Below are positions 38,117 through 50,949 of a DNA stretch of 64,000 nt, in pieces. This DNA comes from Corynebacterium lactis (lineage in GTDB: Bacteria > Actinomycetota > Actinomycetes > Mycobacteriales > Mycobacteriaceae), in NCBI RefSeq assembly GCF_900519355.1, contig NZ_ULHE01000007.1, positions 25,877 to 89,876 of the forward strand. The letters are read 5' to 3'. Position 1 is the stretch's first letter. Every line of letters starts with the position of its first letter. A program made the translations under genes and the position numbers. The notes beneath the pieces are model-generated. The model was not told the DNA's origin, ran no database searches, and worked only from the letters and a program-made list of their open reading frames with translations.

Positions 38117-39205
38117 CTACGCGGTCGCCTCTCGAACCTCTCCGACGAGTTCTTCGAGAACGTCCTCAAGGGCGATGATGCCCAGGACGGCGGCCGCGTT
38201 TTTCGTGCCTGACGACGCCCCCTCGTCGCCGCGGACCAGCGCAAAGTGGGCCTGTTCGCGCTGCATGATGCGGACGACCTTCTGCAGTTTGTCCCCGGCG
38301 TGCACGGTCGCCAGCTCGCGCACCAGCTCCACCGGGACCGCCTGGTCGCGGGCATCGTCGGGAAGCGAGAGGAGGTCCTTGACATGGACGTAGCCGGCGG
38401 GGGCGCCTCCGGAGCTGCCGGTGCCGCCGGTGTTTCCGGTGCGGACCGGGAAGCGGGAGAACTGAGTGGAGGCGCACAGCGCCTCGACGTCGGCGACGGT
38501 GGCGGAAGGGGAGACCGTGACCAGCGATTCCGGCGGCATGACCACGTCGGCGGCGGTGAGGTGCTCGAAGCCGAGCGCCTTGTGCAGCAGGGCTAGCTCG
38601 TCGTCGTCCAGGAGGCCCTGGCGGCCAGACTCGGCCACGAAGTCCTGGACCTGGCTGCTGGTGAAGGAGGAGTCGACCTCGTCCTTCGGCGTGGCGCGGA
38701 ATACCGTGCGGACCACGACGTTTGCGGTCGAGTTCATGGCCCAAATGACGGGCCGAAGCACGCTTACGATGAAGTGGAGCGGTACGGACACGAACTTCGC
38801 GGTCGCGGTGGGCGAGGATATGGCGATGTTCTTCGGCACCATCTCGCCGACAACCATGTGCAGGAATGTGACGATGAGCAGGGCAAACGCGAGCGCGACG
38901 ACGTGTGCGGCGCCCGCGGGCAGGCCCAGATCCACGATGTGGGGCTCGAAGAAGTGCGCAATCGCGGGTTCGCCGACCGCGCCGATGAGAAGGGAACAGG
39001 CGGTGATGCCAAGCTGCGTGGCGGCCAGCGACACCGAGACGTTTTCGATCCCGCGCAGGGCGTACTTGGCTCCGACGGAGCCGCCGACGGCCTCGGGCTC
39101 CACCTGGTCGCGGCGTGCCGACACCATGGCGAACTCAGCCGCGACAAAGTACGCGTTCAGCGCGAGCAGGACGATCAGTGCAATGAGGGAAGCGGACGTT
39201 GACAT
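38117..39205 (-). CDS. CNNM/CorC-type membrane protein, short form (second pair)
   Basis: A 362-residue protein: DUF21 transmembrane domain (ALNAYFVAAEFAMVSARRDQ, GEMVPKNIAISSP) and a CBS pair (VVMPPESLVTVSPSAT). It ends after the second CBS and lacks the CorC/HlyC domain. Paralogue of the short protein at 24120-25364. It starts six bases after the full-length partner, so the two are co-transcribed. Role in divalent-metal transport or its control is inferred from the family. Confidence 0.88.
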   Translation of the reverse strand: MSTSASLIALIVLLALNAYFVAAEFAMVSARRDQVEPEAVGGSVGAKYALRGIENVSVSLAATQLGITACSLLIGAVGEPAIAHFFEPHIVDLGLPAGAAHVVALAFALLIVTFLHMVVGEMVPKNIAISSPTATAKFVSVPLHFIVSVLRPVIWAMNSTANVVVRTVFRATPKDEVDSSFTSSQVQDFVAESGRQGLLDDDELALLHKALGFEHLTAADVVMPPESLVTVSPSATVADVEALCASTQFSRFPVRTGNTGGTGSSGGAPAGYVHVKDLLSLPDDARDQAVPVELVRELATVHAGDKLQKVVRIMQREQAHFALVRGDEGASSGTKNAAAVLGIIALEDVLEELVGEVREATA

Positions 39206-39211
39206 TGTGGG

Positions 39212-40567
39212 CTAGACCTCCTGCCTGTCGACGTGGACACGGATTCGCCCGACTCGGTGCCGGGCCATGCGCTCGACGCGGAAGACCACCAGCGCGGTGG
39301 TAGGGAGGTCCTCCTCGTCCTTGTTCTCGTGGTCGGTCGCGCGCACAGTGACGGTGTCGCCGAAGCGCGGCATGCGGTCCAGCTGCTCGGTAATGAAGCC
39401 GCCGATGGTGTCCGACTCCGACCCCTCGGGGAGGACGAGGCCCAGGATGTCGCCCAGCTCGTCCGGACGCATGAGGCCGGAGACGGCGACGGTGTCGGAA
39501 CCGAGGCGGGAGTAGAGCTTCGAGCGGTCGTCCTGCTCGTCGTCGATCTCGCCGACGATTTCCTCGACCAGGTCTTCCAAGGTGACGATGCCGTCGGTCC
39601 CGCCGTACTCGTCGACGACGACGGCGAACTGGTGCGGGTTCTCGCGCAGGCGGCGCATCAACGGATCTAGGGTGGTGGAGTCGTTGACCACCAGGACCTG
39701 CTTGGCAAGGCTCGCCGCGGGAGTGCGCGAGCGTTCGCCGAAGGGCACGGCGAGGAGGTCTGTGTAGTGGATGACCCCGCGGATATCGTCCACGGCTTCG
39801 CCCATGACGGGGAAACGCGCGTGGCCGGACTCCGCCACGATGGCGAGCATGTCGGAAACCGACTGGTCAGAGATGAAAATCACCTGGGGTCGGGGAGTCA
39901 TGACGTCCGCGGCGGTGCGGTCGCCGAATTCGATGGAGCGCGCCACCAGCTCCGCCGTCTGCGGGTCGATGGTGCCTTCGTCTCCTGATCTCGTGACGAC
40001 GGCGCGCAGCTCCTCGGCCGTGCGCGCGCTGGCGACTTCCTCCTCGGGCTCGAAGCCCAGCTTCTTGAGAATCCAGTTGGCGGAGCCGTTGAGGAGCCAG
40101 ACGAGCCAGCCGAAGGCGAGCATGAAGACGTTCTGCGGGCGCACGACCAAGTTGGCGACGCGCTGAGGCTGGGCGATGGCCCAGTTCTTGGGCACGAGTT
40201 CGCCGAAGACCATCTGGGTGAAGGTCGCGATGATGAAGGCGCCGGTGGTACTGACCGCGGTGACCAGCGCGGCAGAGGCGCCGGTAGCGCCGAAGGCGGT
40301 GCCCAGCAGCACACCGAGCGAGGGACCGGTCAAGAAGCCGGCCACCAGGCTGGTGACGGTAATGCCGAGCTGCGCGCCGGAGAGGTTCGTCGAGGTGCGC
40401 GAGAGCGCCCGGTCAACGAGGCGGGCCGAGCGGGATCCGCCGGCCGCGGATTTTTTCACGTCATTGCGGTTGACCGTCAGGTACGAGAACTCGACAGCGA
40501 CGAAGATAGCGTTTGCCAGGACAAGGAGAAGGAATACGACGAGGACGATGAGGGCCGAAACTAGCAC
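39212..40567 (-). CDS. CNNM/CorC-type membrane protein, full form (second pair)
   Basis: A 451-residue protein with DUF21 ([32 protein letters not shown]), a CBS pair ([34 protein letters not shown] in two stretches) and a CorC/HlyC C-terminal domain ([20 protein letters not shown]). Paralogue of 25361-26746 in the same gene order. Probable membrane metal-ion transporter or regulator. Confidence 0.9.
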   Translation of the reverse strand: MLVSALIVLVVFLLLVLANAIFVAVEFSYLTVNRNDVKKSAAGGSRSARLVDRALSRTSTNLSGAQLGITVTSLVAGFLTGPSLGVLLGTAFGATGASAALVTAVSTTGAFIIATFTQMVFGELVPKNWAIAQPQRVANLVVRPQNVFMLAFGWLVWLLNGSANWILKKLGFEPEEEVASARTAEELRAVVTRSGDEGTIDPQTAELVARSIEFGDRTAADVMTPRPQVIFISDQSVSDMLAIVAESGHARFPVMGEAVDDIRGVIHYTDLLAVPFGERSRTPAASLAKQVLVVNDSTTLDPLMRRLRENPHQFAVVVDEYGGTDGIVTLEDLVEEIVGEIDDEQDDRSKLYSRLGSDTVAVSGLMRPDELGDILGLVLPEGSESDTIGGFITEQLDRMPRFGDTVTVRATDHENKDEEDLPTTALVVFRVERMARHRVGRIRVHVDRQEV

Positions 40568-40925
40568 CCGGCATCACCGTTTGGCGCTGTCGGACGCGAC
40601 GTCGGCTTCGGACTTCGATACTCGTCTGCGGCTTGGGAACATTCCGATTGTTCAGACATGCCCTCGACCTTATAGGCGCAACATTGCCACGTCGATGTGA
40701 ATCGAGGTTTTCTATATAAGTTCTCAGGCTTCGGGGTAGTCGAACGGGGCGGCGGACCTTAAGGCCAAAATGTCATAATGTATATTATCGGCCAAATATC
40801 GGTAGTGGTCCGACCTAGAGGTTTTGTGTCGCTGATTGACTGTGTGGCCCGGCCGCTTGATCGCGCGACTGTGTCCATTGATGTCTGCGCGGTGTTGGCG
40901 CGTGGCCCGCGCAGGTGTTCAGTTG
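40568..40925. other. 358-base non-coding stretch
   Basis: No gene is supported. It is A/T-richer than its surroundings. It holds the inverted repeat ATAAT-GTAT-ATTAT at 40775-40788, about 210 bases upstream of the CNNM unit on the minus strand, which may be an operator or part of a promoter. Confidence 0.4.
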
Positions 40926-41159
40926 CTAACGTGGGTTCTTGTTCTGAGCGCCTTGCGTGGCGGCTGCATTGTTCTCGTCCGCGTTGCGCACCGCAATCTC
41001 TTCGCGCAGCCGCTTGTTCTGCCACAGCGTCAGGCCGACCAGAAAAACGCCGACGGCCACAAGCCACCACACGCCCTTATATGCAACAAACGCGATAAAG
41101 ACGACGAGCAAAACCATACGGAGCTTGCGTGCGAGAAGCATTGCCTCGTAGGTGTTCAT
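40926..41159 (-). CDS. Small membrane protein of unknown function
   Basis: A 77-residue protein with two adjacent hydrophobic helices (about 15-45: MVLLVVFIAFVAYKG and WWLVAVGVFLVGLTLW). A hydrophilic tail rich in Asn, Ala and Gln follows. I do not recognise a family. It sits in the same orientation as its neighbours. Codon usage looks ordinary, which supports a real gene. Confidence 0.6.
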   Translation of the reverse strand: MNTYEAMLLARKLRMVLLVVFIAFVAYKGVWWLVAVGVFLVGLTLWQNKRLREEIAVRNADENNAAATQGAQNKNPR

Positions 41160-41271
41160 CTAAGTCCCCATTCGTCGCTTCTGGTGGTCATTTCCAAGGT
41201 CTAGTTAATCATCACTATTACGTCACAGTGACGAAAAGGTGTTGTATAACCGCTGGTCTAGCGGCCAAAAA

Positions 41272-41970
41272 TTACTGCTGCTTCTGGGCGACGATGCGCA
41301 GATTCAGCTCGCCCTCGTCCGCGATCTTCGCCGCGACGAATTCCGGCGACTCCACGTTGTAATCCTGGCGATTAATCTTCAGGCTGCCCGACAGCAACAC
41401 CAGGTCGTCAGTTCGAGCTGCCATCATTGGAACGACGACGTCGTTGGTCGTGCCGCGAATCGTCAGCTGGCCTGGAACCTCAATCGGGACCCGCTTGCCG
41501 TCGTCCGGGATCGACGAGATGTCCAGCGGCTTGGATAGGACGAACTTCGCCTCCGGGTACTGGTCGACGCTGAGGATCTTGTTGCGCACGTTGATGTCGC
41601 GAACCTCGATGTCGCTATTCAAGGTTGCCATGTCAACTACAATCGTTGCCTTCTCAAGCGTCGTGCCCGACACCGTAAGGTCACCGCTGACCTTGTGCGT
41701 CGAGGCCGACGTCGTCCGGCGGCTACCCGGAAGGACCTCGTTGAAGGTAAAACCGACGGAGGTGTTCTTCGAGTTATCCCCGCCGATGATCTTCCAATTT
41801 CCCTCGGCCGATGTCGTGGCCGGCTTCAACTGTTCTGCCTCAAAGTCGCCGGTCCGCACGCCCTCATGAGTGAAGACCCGGTACAGGACCGGGCCCACAA
41901 TCACGATGGCGAGCGCGACAACCGCGACGGCAATAAGCGTAATGACCGATTTCCGGGCGCCAGAATTCAT
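41272..41970 (-). CDS. YceI-family lipid-binding protein, membrane-anchored
   Basis: A 232-residue protein: N-terminal signal-anchor (about 9-32, VITLIAVAVVALAIVIVG), then a YceI lipocalin-like beta-barrel domain with ATTSAEGNWKIIGGDNSKNTS (in parts), VDMATLNSDIEVRDINVRNK and FVLSKPLDI. Family members bind isoprenoids or fatty amides. In actinobacteria an extracytoplasmic location is expected. Single gene; ligand unknown. Confidence 0.9.
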   Translation of the reverse strand: MNSGARKSVITLIAVAVVALAIVIVGPVLYRVFTHEGVRTGDFEAEQLKPATTSAEGNWKIIGGDNSKNTSVGFTFNEVLPGSRRTTSASTHKVSGDLTVSGTTLEKATIVVDMATLNSDIEVRDINVRNKILSVDQYPEAKFVLSKPLDISSIPDDGKRVPIEVPGQLTIRGTTNDVVVPMMAARTDDLVLLSGSLKINRQDYNVESPEFVAAKIADEGELNLRIVAQKQQ

Positions 41971-41997
41971 AGGGCCTATCTTATCCCCTTTAAATCT

Positions 41998-42396
41998 TTA
42001 CGGAAGGAGGCGCTCCACTTCGCGGGTTTTCATGATTAACTCGCCGACGATCTGGCCGAGGACGTCGCGGTCCAGGCCGTCGGAAAGCGCGGACTCGAGG
42101 TCTTCGGCGAGGCAGCGCACCTCGAAGAGGCCGTCGCCAATCCGCTGTTCTACCACCCCTTGGCTTGCCGACGCTCCCCTCTCCTCGGCCCGGGATCCCT
42201 CGGCGGCGGTGGCTGAGCCGAGGCTGGTGTCGAGCCGTGCGGTGATCGGGATGGAGGCACCTTTGGCTACCCCGGCGCGCTTTTCGTAGGAGCGCTGACG
42301 GCACGCCTGGCTGCAGAACTTGCGGCGCCGACCCCTGGTCGAGACCTCCATTTCGCGGCCGCACCACTGGCAATGCGCAATCGTCTTATCCGTCAC
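41998..42396 (-). CDS. Small zinc-finger-like conserved protein
   Basis: A 132-residue protein with a C-x2-C-x15-C-x3-C cluster near the N-terminus (HCQWCGREM, KFCSQACRQRSYEKR). This resembles a zinc-binding treble-clef or FYVE-like finger with an adjacent basic helix. The middle is low complexity and the C-terminus is helical. Divergent from rbpA. A nucleic-acid-binding role is plausible but not shown. Confidence 0.7.
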   Translation of the reverse strand: MTDKTIAHCQWCGREMEVSTRGRRRKFCSQACRQRSYEKRAGVAKGASIPITARLDTSLGSATAAEGSRAEERGASASQGVVEQRIGDGLFEVRCLAEDLESALSDGLDRDVLGQIVGELIMKTREVERLLP

Positions 42397-42432
42397 AAGG
42401 GACGATTATGGCACGGTCTTGGCAAAAGTCGT

Positions 42433-42438
42433 TATAAT
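42433..42438 (+). promoter_or_regulatory. rbpA promoter -10, consensus TATAAT
   Basis: A perfect TATAAT lies in GTTATAATGAGT, about 58 bases before the rbpA start. It is one of the best -10 matches in the window, consistent with a highly expressed gene; no clear -35 was seen. Confidence 0.55.
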
Positions 42439-42495
42439 GAGTGGTCTAGCTTTTTAATCCGAAGGGCTATCTACACCGAAGGGGGCACGTTCCAC

Positions 42496-42891
42496 ATGGC
42501 AGATCGAGTTCTTCGTGGCAGCCGCATGGGCGCCGTCTCGTACGAGACGGACCGCGATCACGACCTCGCACCACGAATGATGGTGAAGTACCAGACCGAA
42601 AGCGGTGAGGTTTTCGAGGTTCCTTTCGCCGACGACGCGGAGCTTCCCGGCGAGTGGCTGTGCAAGAACGGCCAGGTTGGCAAGCTCATTGAGGGCGAAG
42701 GCACCGAGGCGAAGCCGGTCAAGCCGCCGCGCACCCACTGGGACATGCTGCGCGAGCGCCGCTCCATCGAGGAGCTCGATGTTCTCCTCGAAGAGCGCGT
42801 CGAGCTGCTGCGCAAGCGCCGCCGCAACGCCGCCCGCCTGCTGAAGGCGCAGAAGGAAGCCGAAGAGGCAGAGGCTGCACAGAACGCCTAG
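42496..42891 (+). CDS. rbpA: RNA polymerase-binding protein RbpA
   Basis: An actinobacterial transcription factor that binds group I and II sigma factors and stabilises open complexes. The 131-residue protein starts MADRVLRGSRMGAVSYETD. The core follows (YQTESGEVFEVPFADDAE, WLCKNG), then the sigma-interacting C-terminal helices (RTHWDMLRERRSIEELDVLL) and a longer Glu/Ala/Arg tail. Only one cysteine of the zinc motif found in Streptomyces RbpA is present, as in mycobacteria. GAAGGGGG upstream is the likely ribosome binding site. Confidence 0.96.
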   Translation: MADRVLRGSRMGAVSYETDRDHDLAPRMMVKYQTESGEVFEVPFADDAELPGEWLCKNGQVGKLIEGEGTEAKPVKPPRTHWDMLRERRSIEELDVLLEERVELLRKRRRNAARLLKAQKEAEEAEAAQNA

Positions 42892-42974
42892 GGCTCATGC
42901 CTAAGGCTCCGTAAGCCTCGAAACAACGTAACAGATTCGGCCTAACCTTCCGGGGTGTCCGTACACTGGAGCCC

Positions 42975-43907
42975 ATGACAGGGACTCCCGCGACCGATAC
43001 GGAAACCGATGACAGGGCCGGCGCGAAACGCCACTGGGTACAGCACCCGCTGATGCGGCTGCTGTACTTTTTTGTGCTTTTTGCGCTGCTCACGCTGATC
43101 CTGCGCCTGCCCTTGCCTCCCCTGGCGTCCGGGCCGGACGGTCAGCCCACACCGACCGAGGTCAGCATCGGCATGGTCCCGGTCCTCGTCGCGGTCGTTG
43201 CCGCCTACTACCTCACCGTCCGTCTCGCGGAGAAGCGCCGCGTCACGGAGCTGACCCGAGGGGCTGTTGTCGGCGCCGTCGTCGGTCTCATCGCGGGAGC
43301 TGCGCTGCTCAGCGTCGTCGTCGGCCTGGTCTGGCTGCTTGGCGGGCTCTCCTTCGACGGGACATCGTACCCGGAGAACTGGCCGAACGTGCTGTTCCAG
43401 ATGGGAGTATTCGCGGGCGTCTTCGAGGAGATTGTCACGCGCGGCGCCCTGTTCCGCCTCGCCGAGGAGCTCATCGGTTCCTGGGGTGCGGTGATCCTCA
43501 GCGGCGCGCTCTTCGGCGCGGCCCACGCCGGCAACACCAACGCGACGCTGGCTAGCGTGGTGTCCATCGCGGTGTCGGCGGGGCTGCTCTTCCCCATCGT
43601 CTACATGCTGACCCGCAACCTGTGGATCTGCATCGGGATCCACGTCGCCTGGAACGCCATGCAGGGAATCGTCTACGGCATCCCCGTGTCCGGAAACGAC
43701 AGTTCCGGCCTGCTCGTCACGCATGCGACGGGGCCAGAACTCATCTCTGGCGGAGCCTTCGGCGTCGAGGCCAGCATTATTGTGCCCATCGTTCTCATCG
43801 CGGCGTCGGTATTCCTGGGAATCCGGGCGCGCCGAGAGGGCACGGTCGTGGCGCCGTACTGGCGCCGCGGGGCTACTTTCGCAACCGCTGCTCGACTTCG
43901 TGCTTGA
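42975..43907 (+). CDS. CPBP-family intramembrane metalloprotease
   Basis: A 310-residue membrane protein with about eight hydrophobic segments. It has the CPBP (Abi) motifs: [11 protein letters not shown] (EExxxR), the H in [11 protein letters not shown], and HVAWNAMQG (HxxxN). These build a metal site in the membrane as in Rce1 proteases. The substrate is unknown; roles in bacteriocin immunity or prenyl-protein cleavage are possibilities. The last 35 bases overlap the convergent ppm gene. Confidence 0.88.
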   Translation: MTGTPATDTETDDRAGAKRHWVQHPLMRLLYFFVLFALLTLILRLPLPPLASGPDGQPTPTEVSIGMVPVLVAVVAAYYLTVRLAEKRRVTELTRGAVVGAVVGLIAGAALLSVVVGLVWLLGGLSFDGTSYPENWPNVLFQMGVFAGVFEEIVTRGALFRLAEELIGSWGAVILSGALFGAAHAGNTNATLASVVSIAVSAGLLFPIVYMLTRNLWICIGIHVAWNAMQGIVYGIPVSGNDSSGLLVTHATGPELISGGAFGVEASIIVPIVLIAASVFLGIRARREGTVVAPYWRRGATFATAARLRA

Positions 43908-44688
43908 CCAGGCGGCCGAACTCCAGGCCGAGGTTCGCCACCTGCTGGGCGCGGTGCTTCGCGCCCCACTTGGTCACTTGCAGCAGGGACTGCTTGACGA
44001 AGCTGCCGTCCATCTTCGACTCGCCGTACTCGCGCTCGGTGAAGGTAATCGGGACCTCCTCGACCAGGAAGCCCGCCTGGACGGCCTCCCACGCCAGCTC
44101 GGTCTGGAAAAGGTACGCGGCCTTGCCGATGTTCTCCAGGTCGAGGGTCTCCAGGACCTCACGTCGGTAAGCGCGGTAGCCCGCGGTGATGTCGGAGATG
44201 CCCGCGCCGAGAGCCAGCGAGATGTAGATGTTACCGCCGCGGGAGAGGATCTGGCGGGTCATCGGCCAGTTCACGGTCTTGCCGCCCGGGATGTAGCGAG
44301 AACCGATGACCAGGTCCGCGCCCTCCTCCAGCTTGTCCAGTAGGAGCTGGAACTGCTCGGGGGCGTGGGAGCCGTCGGCGTCCATCTCGCAGAGCACCTG
44401 GTAGCCGCGCTCGAGGCCCCATCCGAAACCCGCGCGGTAGGCGCCCCACAGGCCGCCCTTGCCCTCGCGGTGCATGACGAAGATGTGCGCTTCCCCACCG
44501 TTATCGGCGGTATCAGCCGCCGCGATCTCGTCGGCGAGCTCGCCCGTGCCGTCCGGCGAGGAGTCGTCCACCACCAGGATGTGCACCTTCGGCTGCGCGG
44601 CGCGCAGGCGTGCGATCACTCCGGGGAGGTTGTCCCGCTCGTTGAACGTCGGGATGACAACCAGCGTGGACTCGTTCAGGGTAGTCAC
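43873..44688 (-). CDS. ppm1: Polyprenol monophosphomannose synthase
   Basis: GT2-family glycosyltransferase that moves mannose from GDP-mannose to polyprenyl phosphate, supplying lipomannan/lipoarabinomannan and protein mannosylation. The 271-residue protein has [30 protein letters not shown] and the metal-binding [13 protein letters not shown]. It is the catalytic domain only, without membrane segments. The GTG start follows GGAG. It is next to lnt; in mycobacteria the two are fused in one protein, so they probably cooperate here as separate genes. Confidence 0.95.
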   Translation of the reverse strand: MTTLNESTLVVIPTFNERDNLPGVIARLRAAQPKVHILVVDDSSPDGTGELADEIAAADTADNGGEAHIFVMHREGKGGLWGAYRAGFGWGLERGYQVLCEMDADGSHAPEQFQLLLDKLEEGADLVIGSRYIPGGKTVNWPMTRQILSRGGNIYISLALGAGISDITAGYRAYRREVLETLDLENIGKAAYLFQTELAWEAVQAGFLVEEVPITFTEREYGESKMDGSFVKQSLLQVTKWGAKHRAQQVANLGLEFGRLVKHEVEQRLRK

Positions 44689-44700
44689 TCGTGATTCTCC

Positions 44701-46263
44701 TTATAGATGTGTGTTGCGACGACGCCGCGCGGGGTCTCCCGCAGCACCGCCCGAGGCGCCCCGCAGGGCACCGACCAAGGCACCAACTAAACAAACAATA
44801 CCGAACGCCACGATGCCGCCCTCAATCCACGCACCGAAGCGCGCGGCGAGGGTCATGTGCGAGTACTGCGGCAGTGTGGCCGTGAGCACCTTCTGCTCAA
44901 AAATCTTACTCTGCTTGCCGACGGCTCCGTGCGCGTCGATAATCGCGCTCACGCCGCTCGTTGCGGCGACGAACGTCGAGCGCTGGAACTCCATGGCACG
45001 CATGCGGCTCATGGCGAGCTGCTGGTAGGTCATGTCCGTGAAGCCGAAGGTGGCGTTGTTCGTCGGCGTGGCGAGCATGGTCGCGCCATTTCTCACCGCG
45101 TTGCGGTAGGCACCGTCGAAGACGACCTCGTAGCAGGTGGCCAGCCCCAGCTTCACGGGCTTGAGGAAGGGTGTTCCCTCCCCCGTCGCCACGACGCCGT
45201 CGCCGCTGCCCGGCGTCATATTGCCAGCGCGGTCGACCATGTCCGAGACGTGCCGGAGCAGATCCCGAAACGGCATGGTCTCGCCGAAGGGCTGCAGGTA
45301 GATCTTCTCGTGGCGCTCGGTCGGGCCGAGTGCGGGGTCCCAGACGACCATCGTGTTCTGCGTCCCGTTGTCGTAGGTGAAGGTGCCGACGACGATGGGC
45401 GCGGCGATGTTGGCGGCCGCCGAGTCGATGATGCGGGCCGCCTCGGAGTCCCTAAAAGGGCTGACGTCCGAGGAGTTCTCCGGCCAGATGACGACGTCCG
45501 GCTGCTGCTCCTCGCCGGCGCGCACGCGCCGGGCCAGCTCGCCAGTGGCGTCGGCATGGTTTTGCAGCACCGCCCTGCGCTGGGCGTTGAACTCCAGGCC
45601 CAGCCGCGGGACGTTACCCTGAATCACGGCGACGCGGGTCTGCGCCTCCGGCGCAGCCTCCGGGAGCGGCTGCAGCATCGGAAGAGCTGAGCCGACGAGA
45701 AGCGCCACCGCGACCAGGCCGAGGCCGGTGAGGAACCTGCGGGACAGGAGTGCGACCAGGCCGGCAGCGGCGAGGGCCGCGAGGAAAGACACCAGCGCGG
45801 TTCCCCCGAGCGCCACAGCGGGAGCAAGAGGCCCGTCGACCTGGCCCCACGCGACGCGCAGCCAGGGAAAGCCGCCGAAGGGCCAGCGCTGCAGGAGAGC
45901 CTCCCCCGCCGCCACAAGCGCGGCCATGCCGGGCAGGCGAAGCCACGTCGGCAAGCCGGAGTTTCCCACGAACCACATGGCCCACGCCGCGGGCATGGCC
46001 AGCAACCCCAGCACGGCGCTGAGCGCGACATAGGGGCCGTAGCCCACGAAGGAGCCGATCCACGGCAGCGAAAACAGTGCGGTGGAGGTACCCCAGGCGA
46101 AGCCAACCAGGAGGCTAAAACGCCAGGTCGAGCAGCGCAGCAGCGCGACGAAGAGCAGCGCCAGGCCGATCCACGCTGCGGGCCACCACCCCGTGGGCTC
46201 GTAGCTGAGGAATTGGAGCCCGCCGGCCGCAGCGGACAGTACGAGAAGATCGATCCGGTGCAT
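44701..46263 (-). CDS. lnt: Apolipoprotein N-acyltransferase
   Basis: Adds the third acyl chain to lipoprotein N-termini at the outer face of the membrane. The 520-residue protein has about six transmembrane segments in the N-terminal 200 residues and a nitrilase-type domain. The catalytic triad is Glu in VIWPENSSDVSP, Lys in EKIYLQPFGE and Cys in LATCYEVVFDG. One C-terminal helix follows. It is 12 bases upstream of ppm1 in the same transcript. In corynebacteria Lnt and Ppm are functionally linked. Confidence 0.94.
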   Translation of the reverse strand: MHRIDLLVLSAAAGGLQFLSYEPTGWWPAAWIGLALLFVALLRCSTWRFSLLVGFAWGTSTALFSLPWIGSFVGYGPYVALSAVLGLLAMPAAWAMWFVGNSGLPTWLRLPGMAALVAAGEALLQRWPFGGFPWLRVAWGQVDGPLAPAVALGGTALVSFLAALAAAGLVALLSRRFLTGLGLVAVALLVGSALPMLQPLPEAAPEAQTRVAVIQGNVPRLGLEFNAQRRAVLQNHADATGELARRVRAGEEQQPDVVIWPENSSDVSPFRDSEAARIIDSAAANIAAPIVVGTFTYDNGTQNTMVVWDPALGPTERHEKIYLQPFGETMPFRDLLRHVSDMVDRAGNMTPGSGDGVVATGEGTPFLKPVKLGLATCYEVVFDGAYRNAVRNGATMLATPTNNATFGFTDMTYQQLAMSRMRAMEFQRSTFVAATSGVSAIIDAHGAVGKQSKIFEQKVLTATLPQYSHMTLAARFGAWIEGGIVAFGIVCLVGALVGALRGASGGAAGDPARRRRNTHL

Positions 46264-46268
46264 CGTGC

Positions 46269-46880
46269 CTAGTCGTTCTTGCCCTGATCGTTCTTGCCTG
46301 ATTCGGAACCTGCGCTGCCAGGCTGGTCATCCCACGCATTGTCGGGCGCGGGAGGCACGACGCGGTCGCTCGGGAACGACGAGGCGTCGAAGCCTCCGAA
46401 GCCCGGAAAGCCCTGCATACCGGCGCCGCTCGTGCCGTACTGGGAGACGACGGTCATGCTGCGGGTGCCCTGCTTCTGGAACCAGCCCAGCAGCGTCGCC
46501 GAGCCGGACTTGCGGATCGCCCAGCGCACCGGCGGCAGGACCATGAGGAAGCCTGCGAAGGTGGTCACCACGCCCGGCAGCGCCAGGAGGATTGAGCCGA
46601 CCAGAAGGATTGCCGAGTCCACGAAGAAGCTACCCGCGCCGGTGGCGGAGCGCTTCAACGCTTCCTCCGGGTCCGACTGGCCGAACTGCGTCAACGTGGC
46701 GGAGGTATCGCGTAGCCACTTCTGGTAGATGCGCTTGAATTCGACCGCGGCGAAGACGACGCCGAGGACGAACAGCGCAGCGACCACCAGGACGGCCCAG
46801 CCGAAGCCGATCCACCGCCCCAGGGCGATGAAGGCGGCGATCTCGACGGCCAGGTAGATAATCGGGAGAAGGCGACTCAT
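46269..46880 (-). CDS. FxsA-family membrane protein
   Basis: A 203-residue protein with three or four hydrophobic helices in its first 130 residues (LLPIIYLAVEIAAFIALG, WAVLVVAALFVLGVVFAA, FVDSAILLVGSILLALPG). This matches FxsA, which relieves phage exclusion in E. coli when overproduced. A long Gly/Pro/Asp-rich C-terminal tail is extra. ATG 46880 was chosen as the family's MSRLLP-like start. It ends five bases before lnt. Confidence 0.88.
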   Translation of the reverse strand: MSRLLPIIYLAVEIAAFIALGRWIGFGWAVLVVAALFVLGVVFAAVEFKRIYQKWLRDTSATLTQFGQSDPEEALKRSATGAGSFFVDSAILLVGSILLALPGVVTTFAGFLMVLPPVRWAIRKSGSATLLGWFQKQGTRSMTVVSQYGTSGAGMQGFPGFGGFDASSFPSDRVVPPAPDNAWDDQPGSAGSESGKNDQGKND

Positions 46881-46906
46881 GCCCACTACCCTACAAGGCC
46901 CGCCCG

Positions 46907-50569
<3,663 letters not shown>

Positions 50570-50599
50570 TTCCTGGGGAGCGTCGCGTCCCCGTAGGAC

Positions 50600-50700
50600 G
50601 GGTGGATCCTTGTGCGCTGGCGAGGTCTGACTTTCACAGTGGCGCGACCGTGAGGGATTTCACCTGCTTCTCGCCTATCGACAGGACAAACCACATCGGC
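50600..50700 (-). ncRNA. Cobalamin riboswitch upstream of cobN
   Basis: Read on the minus strand, the conserved core is clear: GAAGCAGGTGAAATCCCTC, then GCGCCACTGTGA (the B12-box-associated GCCACTG) and AAGTCAGACCTCGCC. These match the adenosylcobalamin riboswitch consensus. It ends about 30 bases before the cobN start and would repress translation or transcription in response to the vitamin. Confidence 0.85.
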
Positions 50701-50949
50701 GTTTTAGGTAATTAAACACTTACCTTAGTTGCAGAGGCCGGGCCCGAGGGGCACCAGGGGGCGTGAATCGCGCGGCATCGGAATTATTAGATTAATTCGC
50801 GGAGTAGAAATGAACGTTGGCCGGCGGGGTGTGAAACAATGTTTAATTGTTGGTGCAATTAAATACAATTGTTGCAAATGGTAGTGATGTGGCGGGTGAT
50901 ACTTGAGGTAATTAATGGGTTTTGGATTAATTATCTCAAGTTTCGAAAA
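50701..50949. other. AT-rich intergenic stretch with inverted repeats
   Basis: Much richer in A/T than the rest of the window. It holds AGGTAA-N8-TTACCT (about 50707-50726, in the likely cobN promoter), TTTAATTG-TTGGTG-CAATTAAA (about 50840-50861) and the hairpin at 50901-50941. No gene is supported. The composition change suggests that the adjacent lipase gene arrived by transfer. Confidence 0.5.
50901..50941. terminator. AT-rich hairpin after the lipase gene
   Basis: ACTTGAGGTAATTAAT (50901-50916) pairs with ATTAATTATCTCAAGT (50926-50941), 15 of 16 plus one G-T pair. It begins nine bases after the lipase stop on the minus strand. There is no clear T-run after it, so terminator function is probable but not certain. 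Confidence 0.6.

Noticed and set aside
50701..50730. DtxR iron box at AGGTAATTAAACACTTACCT
   Set aside because: The arms are further apart than in the 19-bp DtxR consensus (TTAGG-N9-CCTAA), so the match is poor.
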